Assembly: GCA_947683625.1 (NCBI GenBank) | Contig: CANTUR010000680.1 | Span: 1,037,001-1,101,000, forward strand | Length of the DNA: 64,000 nt | Direction: 5' to 3' | From: Mallotus nudiflorus | Lineage: Eukaryota > Streptophyta > Magnoliopsida > Malpighiales > Euphorbiaceae | Shown here: positions 22,109 through 35,583 of the stretch, piece by piece | Layout: every line of letters begins with the position of its first letter | Numbering within the stretch: position 1 is the stretch's first letter | Notes under the pieces: generated by a model | The model's input: only the letters and a program-made list of their open reading frames with translations | Told to the model about the DNA's origin: nothing | Database searches by the model: none | Program-made: the position numbers and the translations under genes

Positions 22109-23226
22109 ATGAGGAGGCGAGCGCGTGTCGCTCCACCGGTCGTTGAGGCCGAGGATGATGAGTCTTTTCAGGATGAGGTTTTACCTCCTAAGCAGCCAGT
22201 TAGACGTAGAGGTTGTGGCAGAGGTAGACCTCGAGGAGCAGCAGGTCGCCATAGGCAGAGAGAGTTATAGGACGAGGAGCCTGTAGAGCCTGAGTTTGAT
22301 GTTCCTGTTCCTCCAGTTGTTCAGCCTGTTCAGCCTGCCTATCAGCAGGGTATGTCTGACCCTGAGGCAGCTTTGTTCAATGCCTGAGTTGGCAGGATTG
22401 CGTTTGATGGTACTTCTGATCCGATAGATTTTCTGCATGCGATCGAGACTAGGACTCGGACTGCTCATACTGAGTATCAACGGATCATGATCGTTGAGTT
22501 ATCTGTCGAGGGACCAGCTCTAGATTGGTTCATTCAGATGATCCAGCCTTATATGATGACGATGACCTGGGCTCAGTTCAGAGAGCGATTTATGAGGAGA
22601 TTCTGTCCAGAGCCTCTTTGTTTGAGCTATCGTCTTCGTTTGACCAGTATTTCTCGTGGAGATCGATCTGTAGAGGAGTATACCCGAGAGTTTCTTCGTC
22701 TGGGTAGATATGTTGAGGATCTGATGCGAGATCAGTATTTCACAGTCACTACGTATGTTACCGGTTTAGGTTCTGCTTTTGCTGGTATGCCTACAACAGG
22801 TCTTACTCTGGAGTCTGTGATTGAGTTATCTAAGGAGATTGAGCTGAGGCTAGTTAGGCAGGGAGCAATGCCTGATTATTACCAGCTAGGAGTTCAGTCG
22901 AGTGGATTGCAGGCTACTCCATATTCGAGTTTTCATGTTGGTTCGAGTAGTCAGCAGCGAGGTCCGACTCAGCAGAGTCAGAGACAGCAGCAGCGAGTGC
23001 ATCGGAGCAGTAGACATGGCCATGGAGGTCAGCGTAGATCGTTCAGATTCGGTCAGGTGCTTCGAGCAGCAGTAGTCGTCGTAGTTCTGGATCAGCGGCC
23101 AGTGTTTGCCAGACTTGCGGTAGAGTCCATCAGGGACCGTGTTATCTGACACCACTGACATGCTTCAGATGCGGGCAGACAGGACATTTTGCCAGATCGT
23201 GTCCTTATTCCGGTTATCAGCAGTAG
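22109..23226 (+). pseudogene. gag: Gag of element B, two early stops and a frameshift
   Basis: ATG at 22109 matches the start in A. In-frame stops occur at 22268 (TAG, from CAG) and 22385 (TGA, from CGA). After that the frame is open through the gag core (DWFIQMI, TWAQFRERF) to a one-base shift near 23051-23060 that is shared with A. The zinc knuckle CX2CX4HX4C starts at 23161 in the shifted frame, preceded by a second Cys pair in VCQTC. TAG at 23224 is also shared with A. Shared damage shows that A and B inherited this part from one broken copy, in line with the duplication. Confidence 0.88.
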
Positions 23227-26200
23227 CAGATTCCGCGATTCCCACAGCAGTCGATTGCTAGTGCTGCACCCGTGCCATTTCAGTTGCCACCAGCTCAGCA
23301 TCAGAGTTCCACTCAGTTTGTTCCACATCAGAGTCGTGGTAGAGGTACTAGAGGAGGTGCCAGAGGTGTTGGCCAGGCTTCTACCAGTCAGCAGGGAGGT
23401 AGAGGTCAGGCCAGAGTCTTCCATCTGACTCAGCAGGATGCTCAGGCATCTAATGCAGTCCTGGCGGGTATTATTTCTATTTGTTACCTGGATGCATGGG
23501 TTTTGTTTGATCCGGGTGCCACGCATTCGTTTGTTTCTCCTGTTTTTGCTTCTAAATCTTGTTGGCAAGCTTCGAGGATGGCTTTTCCTTTGTCCGTTGC
23601 CACTCCTTTGAGCGATTCCTTGGACACCGATATTGTTCCTTCTGGTTGTCCAATTCTCATGGGAGACAGAGAATTACCTGCTGATTTGATCTTATTGGAT
23701 GTGATGGAGTTTGATGTTATTTTGGGAATGGATTGGTTATCTCAGCACTTCACCGTGGTAGATTGCAGGAATAAGGAGGTGACTTTTAGAATTCCTGGTG
23801 CAGAAGATTTTAAGTTTGTTGGTGATAGGAGTTCAACACCTCAGAATCTTATTTATGTTATTACGGCTAGGAAGTTATTGAGGAAAGGTTGTCAGGGATA
23901 TTTGGCATTGGTCAGGGATACTTCAGTGGAGAAGTTGTCACTCACAGATGTTCCTGTTGCTTGTGAGTTTCCTGATATTTTTCCTGAGGAGTTGCCAGGT
24001 TTACCACCTCACAGAGAGATTGAGTTCTGTATAGATGTGGTACCAGGTACTACTCCTATATCTATGCCACCCTATCGAATGGCTCCTGCAGATTTGAAAG
24101 AGCTGAAGGAACAGTTGTAAGAGTTGTTGGATAAAGGTTTCATTAGACCTAGTGTTTCTCCTTGGGGTGCACCCGTCTTGTTTGTGAAGAAGAAGGATGG
24201 TACCCTGAGACTGTGCATTGACTACAGAGAGCTGAATAAGGTGATAGTGAAGAACAAGTATCCTCTCCCGAGGATTGATGATTTGTTTGATCAGCTACAG
24301 GGTGCACAGTTCTTTTCTAAGGTTGACTTGAGGTCGGGTTATCATCAGCTTCGTATCAGTGAATCTGATATTCCTAAGACAGCGTTCCGCACTAGATATG
24401 GCCATTATGAGTTTCTGGTGATGTCTTTTGATTTGACTAATGCACCAACAGCTTTTATGGATTTGATGAACAGGGTATTCAGACCGTATGTGGATCAGTT
24501 TGTAGTAGTCTTCATCGATGATATACTGGTATATTCTAGGAGTATGGAAGAGCATGTATATCACTTGAGGATTGTACTACAGACACTGAGAGATCATCAG
24601 CTTTATGCTAAATTCTCGAAGTGTGATTTCTGGATGGAGAGTGTTTCTTTTCTTGGACACGTGGTGTCTAAAGAAGGTATTCAGGTTGATCCACAGAAGA
24701 TTGAGGCAGTGTCTGAATGGCCTAGACCGACTTCTGTTACAGAGATTCAGAGTTTTCTGGGTTTAACCGGGTATTATAGGCGGTTTGTGCAGGATTTTTC
24801 CAGAATAGCAGCCCCTATGACTCGTTTGACTCAGAAGAATGTTAGATTCGAGTGGTCAAAAGCTTGTGAGAACAGTTTTTAGTTGTTGAAGGAGAAGTTG
24901 ACCACAGCGCCAGTGTTAGCTTTGCCTAATAGTGTGGATAAGTTCACAGTTTACTGTGATGCTTCTAGAATTGGTCTTGGTTGTGTGTTGATGCAGAATG
25001 GAAGGGTGATAGCCTATGCTTCAAGGCAGTTGAAGAAGCATGAGCAGAATTATCCCACACATGATCTTGAGATGGCTGTAGTTATTTTTGCTTTAAAGAT
25101 TTGGAACATTATTTGTACGGGGTGACTTGTGAGATATTTACTGATCACAAGAGCCTTAAGTACATTTTTCAGCAGCGAGATCTGAATTTGAGGCAGAGAA
25201 GATGGTTGGAATTGTTGACGGATTATGATTGCGAAATCTTATATCATCCGGGTAAAGCTAATGTTGTAGCAGATGCCTTGAGTAAAAAGTCCTCAGGTAG
25301 TCTTGCTCACATCGGTGTTGAGAGGAGACCATTGATCCAGGAATTGCATCTGATGGTGGATCAAGGTCTGATGATGAAGATTAGTAGATCAGGTGGATTG
25401 CTACCTCTGTTTAAAGTATGATCTGTACTGAGGGATAGGATTAAAGCATCTCAGAGCCGAGATCCTATTCTGGAAGAGCTTGCAGGGAATGTCAGAGCAG
25501 GGAAGTTCACTGATTTCACACTTGATGATGATGGTGTGTTGTGGATCAGTGGTAGACTGTGTGTTCCTGATGTGGATGATTTGAGAGAGGAGATTCTAGA
25601 GGAAGTACACTCTACAGCTTACAACGTTCATCCAGGTGTTACTAAGATGTACCACAGTATCAGAGATTTATACTGGTGGGACGGATTGAAGAAAGATGTC
25701 GCTGATTATGTTGCTAAGTGTTTGACGTGTCAGCAAGTGAAAGCCGAACATCAGAAGCCTTCTGGGAAGCTTCAGCCTCTTCCTATTCCCGAGTGGAAGT
25801 GGGAAAGGATAGTTATGGATTTCGTGGTCGGTTTACCTCGTTCGAAGGATGGATACGATTCCATCTGGGTGATTGTAGACAAGTTGACGAAGTCTGCACG
25901 TTTCTTGCCTGTGAAAGCCACCTATTCAGTTGCTAGATTGGCGAAGTTGTACGTGAAGCATATTGTGTGCCTTCATGGAGTACCTGTGTCCATTGTGTCA
26001 GATAGAGGTTCGGTGTTTACTTCTCGTTTTTGGCAAAAGTTGCAGGAAGCGATGGGCACTAGGTTGGATTTTAGTATTGCTTTTCATCCTCAGACAGATG
26101 GCCAGTCTGAGAGGACGATCCAGACACTGGAAGATATGTTGAGGATGTGTGTCTTGGATTTGGGAGGTAGCTGGGATGATCATTTATCGCTCGTTAAGTT

Positions 26201-26855
26201 TGCATATAATAACAACTACCATAGCAGTATTGGCATGGCACCGTATGAGGCTTTGTATGGAAGGAAGTGTAGATCCCCGTTGAGTTGGAATGAGATTGGT
26301 GAGAGAGCTTTGATTGGACCTGAGATGGTTCAGGATGCTACAGAGAAAGTTGCCTTGATTAAGCGAAGATTAGAGACCGCAGTTAGCAGACAGAAGAGTT
26401 ATGCGGATCCTAGGCGCAGAGATGTGGAGTTTTAGGTTGGAGATTTTGTTTTTCTGAAAGTATCTCCGATGAAGGGTGTGATGAGATTTGGCAGGAAGGG
26501 TAGCACCGAGATACATTGGACCGTTTGAGATTCTGGAGAGAGTTGGCACTGTTGCATATCGGTTGGATTTGCCTCCGAGTATGTCACAGGTGCATCCAGT
26601 ATTTCATATCTCGATGTTAAGGAAGTATATCTCAGACCCTTCACACGTGTTGCAGCCAGACAGTGTAGAAGTGAGTGAAGATTTGACGTTTGTGGAAGAA
26701 CCTGTGGCGATCGTTGATTATCAAGTTCGACAGTTGCGATCGAAGCAGATTCCGATGGTCAAGGTTCTGTGGCGTAGCGACAGAGTTGAGGAGCATACGT
26801 GGGAGACTGAAGCTGAGATGCGAAGCTTCTTACCCATATCTCTTTCCTTCTTGAT
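23227..26855 (+). pseudogene. pol: Pol of element B, several stops and frameshifts
   Basis: Protease with DPGATHSF (about 23509), reverse transcriptase with FIDD at 24511-24522, RNase H, integrase with HHCC and D,D,E residues, and a chromodomain-like tail are all present in order. Damage: TAA at 24118 (CAA in the parent), TAG at 24880 (CAG), a one-base deletion near 25101-25107 in RNase H, TGA at 25419 (CGA), TAG at 26433 (CAG), a five-base deletion near 26502 and a one-base insertion near 26823. The true end is the TGA near 26853-26855, though one shifted frame runs on to 26922. The reverse transcriptase carries VMSFDLTNAP, where A has VMSFGLTNAP. Confidence 0.9.
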
Positions 26856-26888
26856 CTTGTTTTCTGGAATTCGGGGACGAATTCTTGT

Positions 26889-26900
26889 AAGGGGGGAAGA
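26889..26900 (+). promoter_or_regulatory. Polypurine tract of element B
   Basis: AAGGGGGGAAGA one base before the 3' LTR; identical to that of A. Confidence 0.9.
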
Positions 26901-26901
26901 C

Positions 26902-29900
26902 TGTAATATCCCGTGTTTTTAAATATTTTTACACTATACCGGGATATGCAGTGTTAATAATTTTTGTATATATATTACGATATTTTCATGAGTTGATATG
27001 TATTTAAACTCTATTTTAATTACTGTGTTTTATTTACAGTGCTTTACGTAAAATTTTCCCGGGACTTGCATTTTCGGGGAAATTTTCACGTAAATAATTT
27101 AATATTAATTATTTTGAATATATTTTCGGACTTGCATGAACTCATACGTATTTTTAAAATACTAAATAAAGCCTATGTGTGTAAATATTTATTTAATTAG
27201 GGTTTAATATATATTACCCTAATATTTTATTATTTGTTTATTAATTTATTGTTATTTAATTATTTTATTTATTATTAAATTATTAAAATTATTTTTATTA
27301 TTATTTTATTATTTTTTATTTCTTTCTTTTTCTTTTTTTTTCTTTTTTCTTTTTTTTTTCTTTTTTTTCTTTTCTTTTTCTTCTTCTTCTTCTTCCTTCT
27401 CCCGCGCCCGACTCCCTTCACTCCCGCTGCAACTCCGATCACCTACAGTTGGTGTGCCTCCCGGCTTGCCACCATCGTTCCTAGCCATCCCCCGCCGCCA
27501 GCAGCCTCCTTCTCTGGCGCCGGCAGCTCCTTTTTCTTCCTTTGGCCGAAACTTCTTCCCTTTACCGTCGAATACGATTTCGGTCACCGTTTTTGACACC
27601 GCCGGTCTCTTTCTTCTCCTTGAGCTCCTGTGAGTGTGATTCTAGCTTTGGTTTGAGCTAAAATGGTCTAGAATTGCTTAGGTTTCGAATTTTCAATTTC
27701 GGTCACATTAGGGTTTTTGATTTTTTTGAGCTTCAAATTGATTGATTCATGAAAACTCCCTTCACAAATGTTGATCCTAGTAGTTCAATCTACATGTATG
27801 AATTTTTGTGGAATTTTTTGGATTTTTGGGTATTTTTGAATATTTTAATATTATTTTCTAATTTTTGGAAATTAATTATTTAAATTATGAAATTGGGGTT
27901 TATGGTTAAATTAGGTGTTGAAATGAATTATAGGAATTTATTTGGAATTTTTATGAATTTCTAAGTATTTATTTGGAATTATTTGAGTTTATGTAATTTT
28001 GGGAAAATTAGGTTAAATGTGTTTTTATTTGAACTTAATTGGATAATTGGGTTTAATTATTGATATTATTGATAAATATGTTGAGAAAATTAATTTGGAT
28101 AATTTTATGATTTTTTGGTGAATTTTTGAAGTAATTTAAGTATATTTATATATATAGGGGTATTTTGGTAATTTTACACAAAATTTGCTAAAAATGTAAT
28201 TTAATTGGTTTTAATAGTTATTTAAGGTATAAAAATAATTTCTACAAATTATTTAGTATTTTAACTAATTAAAACTATTTTTCGTGAATTATTTTCAATT
28301 ATATATATAATATACGATTTTTCAAATAAAATGAGTTTTATCGGTTTTTATTGTGTTTTAAGGTTAATTATGTAATTTCTACTTATAAAATGAATTTCTA
28401 TGTTGTAAGAATATTTTTGGTATTTTCGGAATTATTCTGTGTTTGTGGACCCCGGTCGGTGGACTGTAGTTTGGAGTCCGACCGTGGGATTTTGATTGTG
28501 CCTTGTGTAGTTTTTTGAAGTGTGTTTCTTTGCAGGGTCGGCTCTACTCTTTTGAGTAGAGAGATGTCCATTTTACAGGGGAGGTTCTGCTGGATTTTTG
28601 GTAGAATTCTCGTAAAACGTGATATCCAATCGAACCCTAATTCTATTTCCGTATTTAAATACTCTAGATCGAATTCTAGGATTTCTATTAGGGTTATTCT
28701 GATGTCGATTATTTATTTCTTGTTTAGTTGCGTCGAGACCAAGGGCTAGTGGACCAGGCCCGTCGGACCTGTCTCGTGGAGCGCACTAGGTGAGTTACTA
28801 TACTATATATATATGCTTAGGATGCATGATCTAGAAATGCATGTTTTATGTTGATTAAATATGCATAAATAATTTGATTATTTCTTAAATTTATATTAAC
28901 TATATTTTTGGTTTATTTTTGGTATATATTAAATTATATGCATGTTTTGTAAATAAAATATATTTAAAATGTTTTTAAATATATTTCTAGCTTATTTTAT
29001 AATTTGATTGAATTCATTTGACATATATATACTCGAAATATACCTGGTTTACTTTTGGTATATTTCCGGTATATATATGGTTTATGTTGTTATTTTATTG
29101 AACTTCATGCATCATTTATTTTTATGAATGGATGATTTATATTATTAATGAAGGATATCAATAGAACGTGCTACCTAGTGGGCAGCACTAGGACCGAGTA
29201 CGTACCGGTACGCCTATAGTATTTAGGCTATAATACTAACTTATTTGTAGATATTGATTGATTATGATTATTTTATGTGTGAGATGTGGTTTGTGGGTGT
29301 GATTGTTGGAGCTCGGTTGACCAAGTGTCTCGGGGCCAATCACACTGGCAGTCAGACTGCTGGAGCTCGGTTGACTTAGTGTCTCGGGGCCAGTCTACTG
29401 TCTAAATGGATTAAGTGGATATATTTGGAATAAGTGAGCCTGTATGGCTAGAGTGTTGTCTAACACTATTTCCGAGGTTGCGATATTCTAGGGTTCTATG
29501 TGATCCTTCATAAAAGATGATTTCAGATAAAATATATAAAAATGATTTTTATTGCATCTATGTGTAATTGCCTGTATATACATATTAGATATATACTGTT
29601 GACTGTATGCATTATCATTTAGTGTGTATGTATATATATTATAGTAATTCACTCAGTGAGGTCTGACTCCCCTCCGTTGACTATTTTTTAGGAGAGTCAA
29701 CTTCTTCAGACCTCAATAGCAGGTCGATACGCCGGATTTCTTCCGCCCCGGCTTCTTTGTGTAAATTATCTACTTGAGTCTTATTTATTTTATCTAGACA
29801 CTGCAGTAGTTGTGAATTAAAGTATTGGATTTCATGTATTTTATTTTAAAGAGATGTATTATATTGAAACTGGATTTGTATTAAAAGATTATATATATAT

Positions 29901-30093
29901 GTGATGAGGTTTGATTCAAATCCAGTGATGAAACTGTTATTATTATATTTATGATTTTTATTTCCGCTGCATATTATATGATTATTGTTATTATTGCATG
30001 ATTTATTTTATTTTTAGGCTTGCTACGGGTTCCGGATTCGAAAGAATTCCCGTTCCCTAGCACCGGTCATGGCCCCTGTTTTGGGTCGTGACA
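26902..30093 (+). repeat. 3' LTR of element B
   Basis: A 3,192-base LTR with the same subtype as the 5' LTR, including the CT tract (about 27318-27404). The U3 inverted repeat at 27043-27094 is intact here (arms starting TTTACGT and ending ACGTAAA), while the 5' copy carries one change (TTTACAT). It ends GGGTCGTGACA, followed by TSD TCCAC. Confidence 0.95.
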
Positions 30094-30098
30094 TCCAC

Positions 30099-30405
30099 GT
30101 TGTTGTTCCTCCATAACACTTTGACTATCGAAATTTGCTTCGAATGCAACCAGTAAACTTGATGATCAACAATTGGAACCAGTTCTTCCTCGTACATCTG
30201 ATCTTCATTCACTTCCACGCTTTGGGCTGTAACACGTGCAAAGGGTCCAAAATGTATTTCCTGAGCATCGAGACATAAAACACTAAGTGCACTTGCAACA
30301 AATTTGAAAGCAATACCAACCAATATGCAACCATGCCAACTCTCTCTAAAACCTCAAAATGCCCTATATATCTCGGTGCAAACTCTCCTTTCTTATATCA
30401 TCATT
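30099..30405 (-). pseudogene. pol: C-terminal integrase remnant of element M
   Basis: On the minus strand this reads as the end of a gypsy pol: the segment around the integrase tail (ERVGMVAY-like, here GEFAPRYIGHFEVL-like), then SMLRKY-like and SVEVNED, followed by VKVLWRNNN. It joins across element B to 18695. Similarity to A, B and E stops at about 30405, where unrelated AT-rich sequence begins. The upstream integrase core, RNase H and reverse transcriptase of M are absent from this window. Confidence 0.8.
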
Positions 30406-31365
30406 GGTCACTATCAACTAGCCAACATGTTCAAACATAAGTCAACTTATACTATTAATTAATAACAATAACCATAATTAACTTCTATACCTTAAGGTAG
30501 ATTAAACCTACTTTCCAACTTTGAGCTTACAGTTAAGCATCATTATCTCTTCTCTTTCTTATTTATTTTTTTATAATCACCTATTCACCTCAATTCCATG
30601 TTTTCAATTATCATAACTAATAACCTCTTCTCACTATTCTTCTTGCTAATGTATATTTTATTAATTTCCTTGTTTATCCCTCCCAATGACCATTTTTCTA
30701 TACACCATGGAACATTTAATATTTGTTTCACAACTATGCTTACACCCACTAATCATCCAAATCTTATAATATATTTTTAGTATATATCACAAATTTTAAT
30801 TTGCTAAACTAGTAATTCACCATATAATAACCACAAAGTTTTAATGCTTCTTATTGTTAATAAAATTCATTAAACTTATACTCATTACTTATCAACCTAA
30901 ATATTCAATGCATCACCAATCCTCAATCTAATTAAAGATTTGTCTATCTCACTTTCAATGCACTACTATGATATACTACTTTGTATATTCAACTTATCAC
31001 TCTTAAGGTAACTAGTTTAGTTTAAATAATACAATCTTTGCTCGAACTTAGGGCTTTCACATAATCTTCAAAGATATGTACTTATTTCCTATAATTTCAA
31101 TAATTAAATCCTTAAGTCCACTTTTCTTATTACTACACCTTTAATTTTCTTAAATTGAAACAACTCTAATTAAATTTTTAAATTTGAATTCTATCTTCTT
31201 ATTCCACACATTTACTCATAAAATCACTATCTTGTTGTATAACACCTCATATAATTTATAAATTTTGCACATACTATTGTATATCAAAATTGTTTTTTAC
31301 CTGCTAAGTTCATATGATTCACACTTACCCACAATGCTAGTGTCATATTATTATAGAGTTGCACT

Positions 31366-31408
<43 letters not shown>

Positions 31409-32328
31409 GTCTCTTTAATACATTTTACTTTATTATCATTAATTTTCTTATCAACTCTTAAGATCAACCTCAACACAATTAATATAAAAAAGCTTATATC
31501 ACTATGATTATCTTAATTGCAAACAAAATTATTAAATCAATTAGCTCTACCTTTATAAACTTATCTTTGTTGATAACTTATTAACTAAATATGCTAACTT
31601 CCACAAAATTTTAATAGGTCTACCATCAAAGCGTTAATTGATTATCTCATATCCCTAAGGTTTTTAATATTCCTTATTCCATTGTGTTATTGTCATATAA
31701 TCTCTTAATTAAACTAAATATCAAATTTAATCTTACCTACACATTTATTTTCTTTCCAGCCTTTCTCGTCTCTGTATTTTCCTTAGTTGAATAAATCTCC
31801 TTGAAACATTTACATAATTTCTAATAAAGTATCATTTCATTAGTTGACTTGTAATTCGATCTCCATAGTTGTTATAATTCAACTCTTATATAATAAAATG
31901 GAATAATCACCATATTATACTATTGAATATAAATTTCATTATCCATATAAAGTTCCAACAAAATCATCAATATCTATAATGCCCATAAACTATATTCAAA
32001 TCCTAAATCCTCATATTTCATTATAATTTATAATTTCTAGTCTTATAGGAGATATATATATATATTCACATCTTTACCTATTATCCATGTACCCCAAGAT
32101 AGATTGAAATAATATGTGACTCCATTAATTATAAATTATATTCCTAATAAACACCAAATTCCAAGGGACTAATTATTAACTATAAATTTTATCGACTTAC
32201 AAACCATGATCTCTACCTATGCTTCTATCTCCAATTCTTGTCATCATCCTAAAATCCAAAATCAAATAACTTCAATAATCTGTATTACTAAATTTTTGAT
32301 TCATTAACTAACTCTTCAAAACATTTTC
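30406..32328 (-). other. AT-rich sequence inside element M, not recognised
   Basis: About 1.9 kb of AT-rich sequence with many more C than G on the plus strand, so its sense strand is probably the minus strand, like M. No conserved reverse transcriptase, RNase H or integrase motif was found in any frame, and no LTR-like ends. A TA run lies at about 31374-31402. It occupies the place where M's pol should be. It could be degraded pol, a captured non-coding filler as in non-autonomous elements, or another old insertion. Confidence 0.4.
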
Positions 32329-32333
32329 ATTAC

Positions 32334-35300
32334 TGTAATATCCCGTATTTTTAAATATTTTTAATACTGTACCGGGATATGCAGTGTTAATAATTTTTGT
32401 ATATATATTACGATATTTTTACGAGTTGATATGTATTTAAAACCTATTTTAATTATTGTGTATTATTTACAGTGCTTTACGTAAAATTTTCCCGAGACTT
32501 TTATTTTCGGGAAAATTTTCACGTAAATAATTTATTATTAATTATATTAAATATATTTTTGGACTTGCATGAACTCATACGTATTTTTAAAATACTAAAT
32601 AAAGCCTATGCGTGTAAATATTTATTTAATTAGGGTTTAATATATTACCCTAATATTTTACTAATTAATTAATTATTTTATTGTTATTTAATTATTTTTA
32701 ATTAATATTAAATTTTATTATATTAAATATTAAGTGTGTGGTGTATATTTAATGTGTGTAATTTAATATTATTTTAATATATAGTATAAAGTATATATAT
32801 ATATATATATATATATACACTTAATATAAACAAAACAATAAAGTTTGAAATAATTACGAAACTGCCCCTCCCTTCTCTTCTTCTTCTCCGGATGCGACCC
32901 TCACCTTCGCCGTCTGTAACTTTCGTTCGCCGCCGTTCAGTGTGCCTCTCGGCTTGCCACCTTTGTCCTCACTATTCCCCGCCGCCAGCAGCTCCCTTTC
33001 CCGTCGAGTTTGGCCGGAAATAGCTTGGGTTGCCGAAACTCAAGCTTCACGTCGTCGACCACTATTCCGACCACCGTTTTCGACACCGCCAGTATCTTTC
33101 TTCTCCTTGATCTCCGGTGAGTGTGATTCTAGCTTTGGTTTGAGCTGAATTGGTCTTGATTTGCTTAGGTTTTGAATTTCAATTTCGGCCATATTAGGGT
33201 TTTTGATTTTTTTGAGCTTTGAATTGATTGATTCATGAAAACTCCCTTCACAAATGTTGATCCTAGTAGCTTAATATGCATGTATGAATTTTTTTGGAAT
33301 TTTTGGGAATTATTTTGATTTTTGGGTATTTTTGAATATTTTAATATTATTTTCTAATTTTCGGAAATTAACTAAATAAATTATGAAATGGTGTTTTATG
33401 GTTAAATTAGGTGTTGAAATGAATTATAGGAATTTATTTGGAATTTTTATGTATTTATTTTGAATTATTGAAGTTTATGTAATTTTGGGAAATTAGGATT
33501 AAATGTGTTTTTAATTGAAATTAATTGGTTAATTGAGTTTAATTATTGATATTATTGATAAATATGTTGAGAAAATTAATTTTGGATAATTTTATAATTT
33601 TTGGTGAATTTTTGAAGTAATTTTAGTATATTTACATATATAAGGGCATTTTAGTAATTTTACACAAAATTGGCTAAAATGTAATTTAATTGGTTTTAAT
33701 AGTTATTTAAGGTATAAAAATGATTTCTACAAATTATTTGGTATTTTTAACTAATTAAAACTATTTTTCGTGAATTATTTTCAATTATATATATAATATA
33801 CGGTTTTTCTAATAAAATGAGTTTTTATCGGTTTTTACTGTGTTTTAAGGTTAATTATGTAATTTTTACGTATAAAATGTATTTCTGTGATTTAAGGGTA
33901 TTTTTGGTATTTCCTGAATTGTTCTGTGATTGTGGACCCCGGTCGGTAGACTGTAGTTTGGAGTCCGACCGAGGGGTTGTGAATGAGTTGTGGTGTTTAT
34001 TTTCGAAGTGTGTTTCTTTGCAGGGTCGGCTCTACTCTTTGAGTAGAGAGATGTCTGTTTTACAGGGGAGGTTCTGCCGAATTTTCAATAGAATTCTCAT
34101 AAAACGTGATGTCCGGTCGAACCCTAACCTCAATTCTGTGTTTAATACTCTAGATCGAATTCTAAGATTTCTGTTAGGTTTATTCTGATTTCTGTCGTTA
34201 TTGTTTGTTTAGTTGCGTCGAGACCGATGGCTAGTGGACCAGGCCTGTCGGATCCATCTCGTGGAGCGCACTAATTTGTGAGTTACTATTTTTTGTATAT
34301 ATCCTTAGGATGCATGATTTAGAAATATACGTTTTATTTTGATTAAAATGCATAAATAATGTGATTTGTATTTAAGTATATTTTGGTTTATTTTTAGTTT
34401 ATTTTTGGTATATATTAAATTATATGCATGTTTTGTAAATAAAATATATTTAAAATGTTTCTAAATATATTTCTAGCTTATTTTACAATTTGATTGGATT
34501 TATTTGACGTATATATACTCGAAATATACCTGGTTTACTTTTGGTATATTTCCGGTATATATATGGTTTATATTGTTATTTTATTTAATTTCATGCATCA
34601 TTTATTTTTATGAATGAATGTTTTATATTTATTAATGAATGATATCGATAGAACGTGCTACCTAGTGGGCAGCATTAGGACCGAGTACGTACCGGTGCGC
34701 TTATAGCATTTAGGCTATATTACTAACCTATTTGTGGATATTGATTGGAATTGATTTATCTGATGTGTGATGTGATTTGGGTGTGATTGCTGGAGCTCGG
34801 TTGACCAAGTGTCTCGGGGCCAATCACACTGGCAGTCAGACTGCTGGAGCTCGGTTGACTTAGTGTCTCGGGGCCAGTCTACTGTCTAAATGGATTAAGT
34901 GGACATATTTGGATTAAGTGAGCCTGTATGGCTAGAGTGTTGTCTAACACTGTTTTCGAGGTTATGATATTCTAGGGTTCTATGTGATCCTTCATAAACG
35001 ATGATTTTCAATAAAATATATATAAAATGATTTTATTGCATCTGTATGTATTTGCCTGTGTATATACATATTAGATATATACTGTTGATTGTATGCATTG
35101 TCATGTAGTATGCATGTATATATATTATAGTAATTCACTCAGCGAGGTCTGACTCCCCTCCGTTGACTATTTTTCAGGAGAGTCAACATCTTCAGACCTC
35201 AGTAGCAGGCCCATACGCCAGATTTCTTTCACCCCGGCTTCCTTATGTAAACTGCTTACTTGAGTCTGATTTTTATAATCTAGACACTGCAGTAGTTGTA

Positions 35301-35578
35301 AATTAAATTATGGGATTTTATGTATTTTATTTATGTGAGATATTGTATTATGTGAACTAGATTTGTATTAAAAGATTTATATATATATGAGATGAGATTT
35401 AACTTAAATCCAGTTGGTGAAAATACTATTGTGATATTTATGATTTTTATTTCCGCTGCATTATACATTGTTATTATTATTACATGTTTATTTTATTTTT
35501 AGGCTTGCTATGGGTTCCGGATTCGAAAGAATTCCCGTTCCCTAGCGTCGGTCATGGCCCCTGTTTTGGGTCGTGACA
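32334..35578 (+). mobile_element. Solo LTR S1, family 1
   Basis: A complete 3,245-base LTR from TGTAATATCCCG to GGGTCGTGACA with no internal region, flanked by a perfect 5-base TSD ATTAC (32329-32333 and 35579-35583). It has the TATA-type U3 (TA run about 32796-32816), and the candidate splice sites, hairpins and paired repeats are all present. It arose by recombination between the two LTRs of a full element inserted in M. Confidence 0.93.
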
Positions 35579-35583
35579 ATTAC

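Larger units (their letters stand above)
18696..30093 (+). mobile_element. Element B: full-length Ty3/gypsy retrotransposon with TSD
   Basis: A structurally complete element of 11,398 bases: matching LTRs (18696-21911 and 26902-30093), primer-binding site, gag, pol, polypurine tract, and TSD TCCAC on both sides (18691-18695 and 30094-30098). It is inserted in the pol C-terminus of minus-strand element M. Joining the two M flanks restores the M reading frame context, which confirms the boundaries. The coding region has several stops and frameshifts, so B cannot make its own proteins. Confidence 0.95.
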
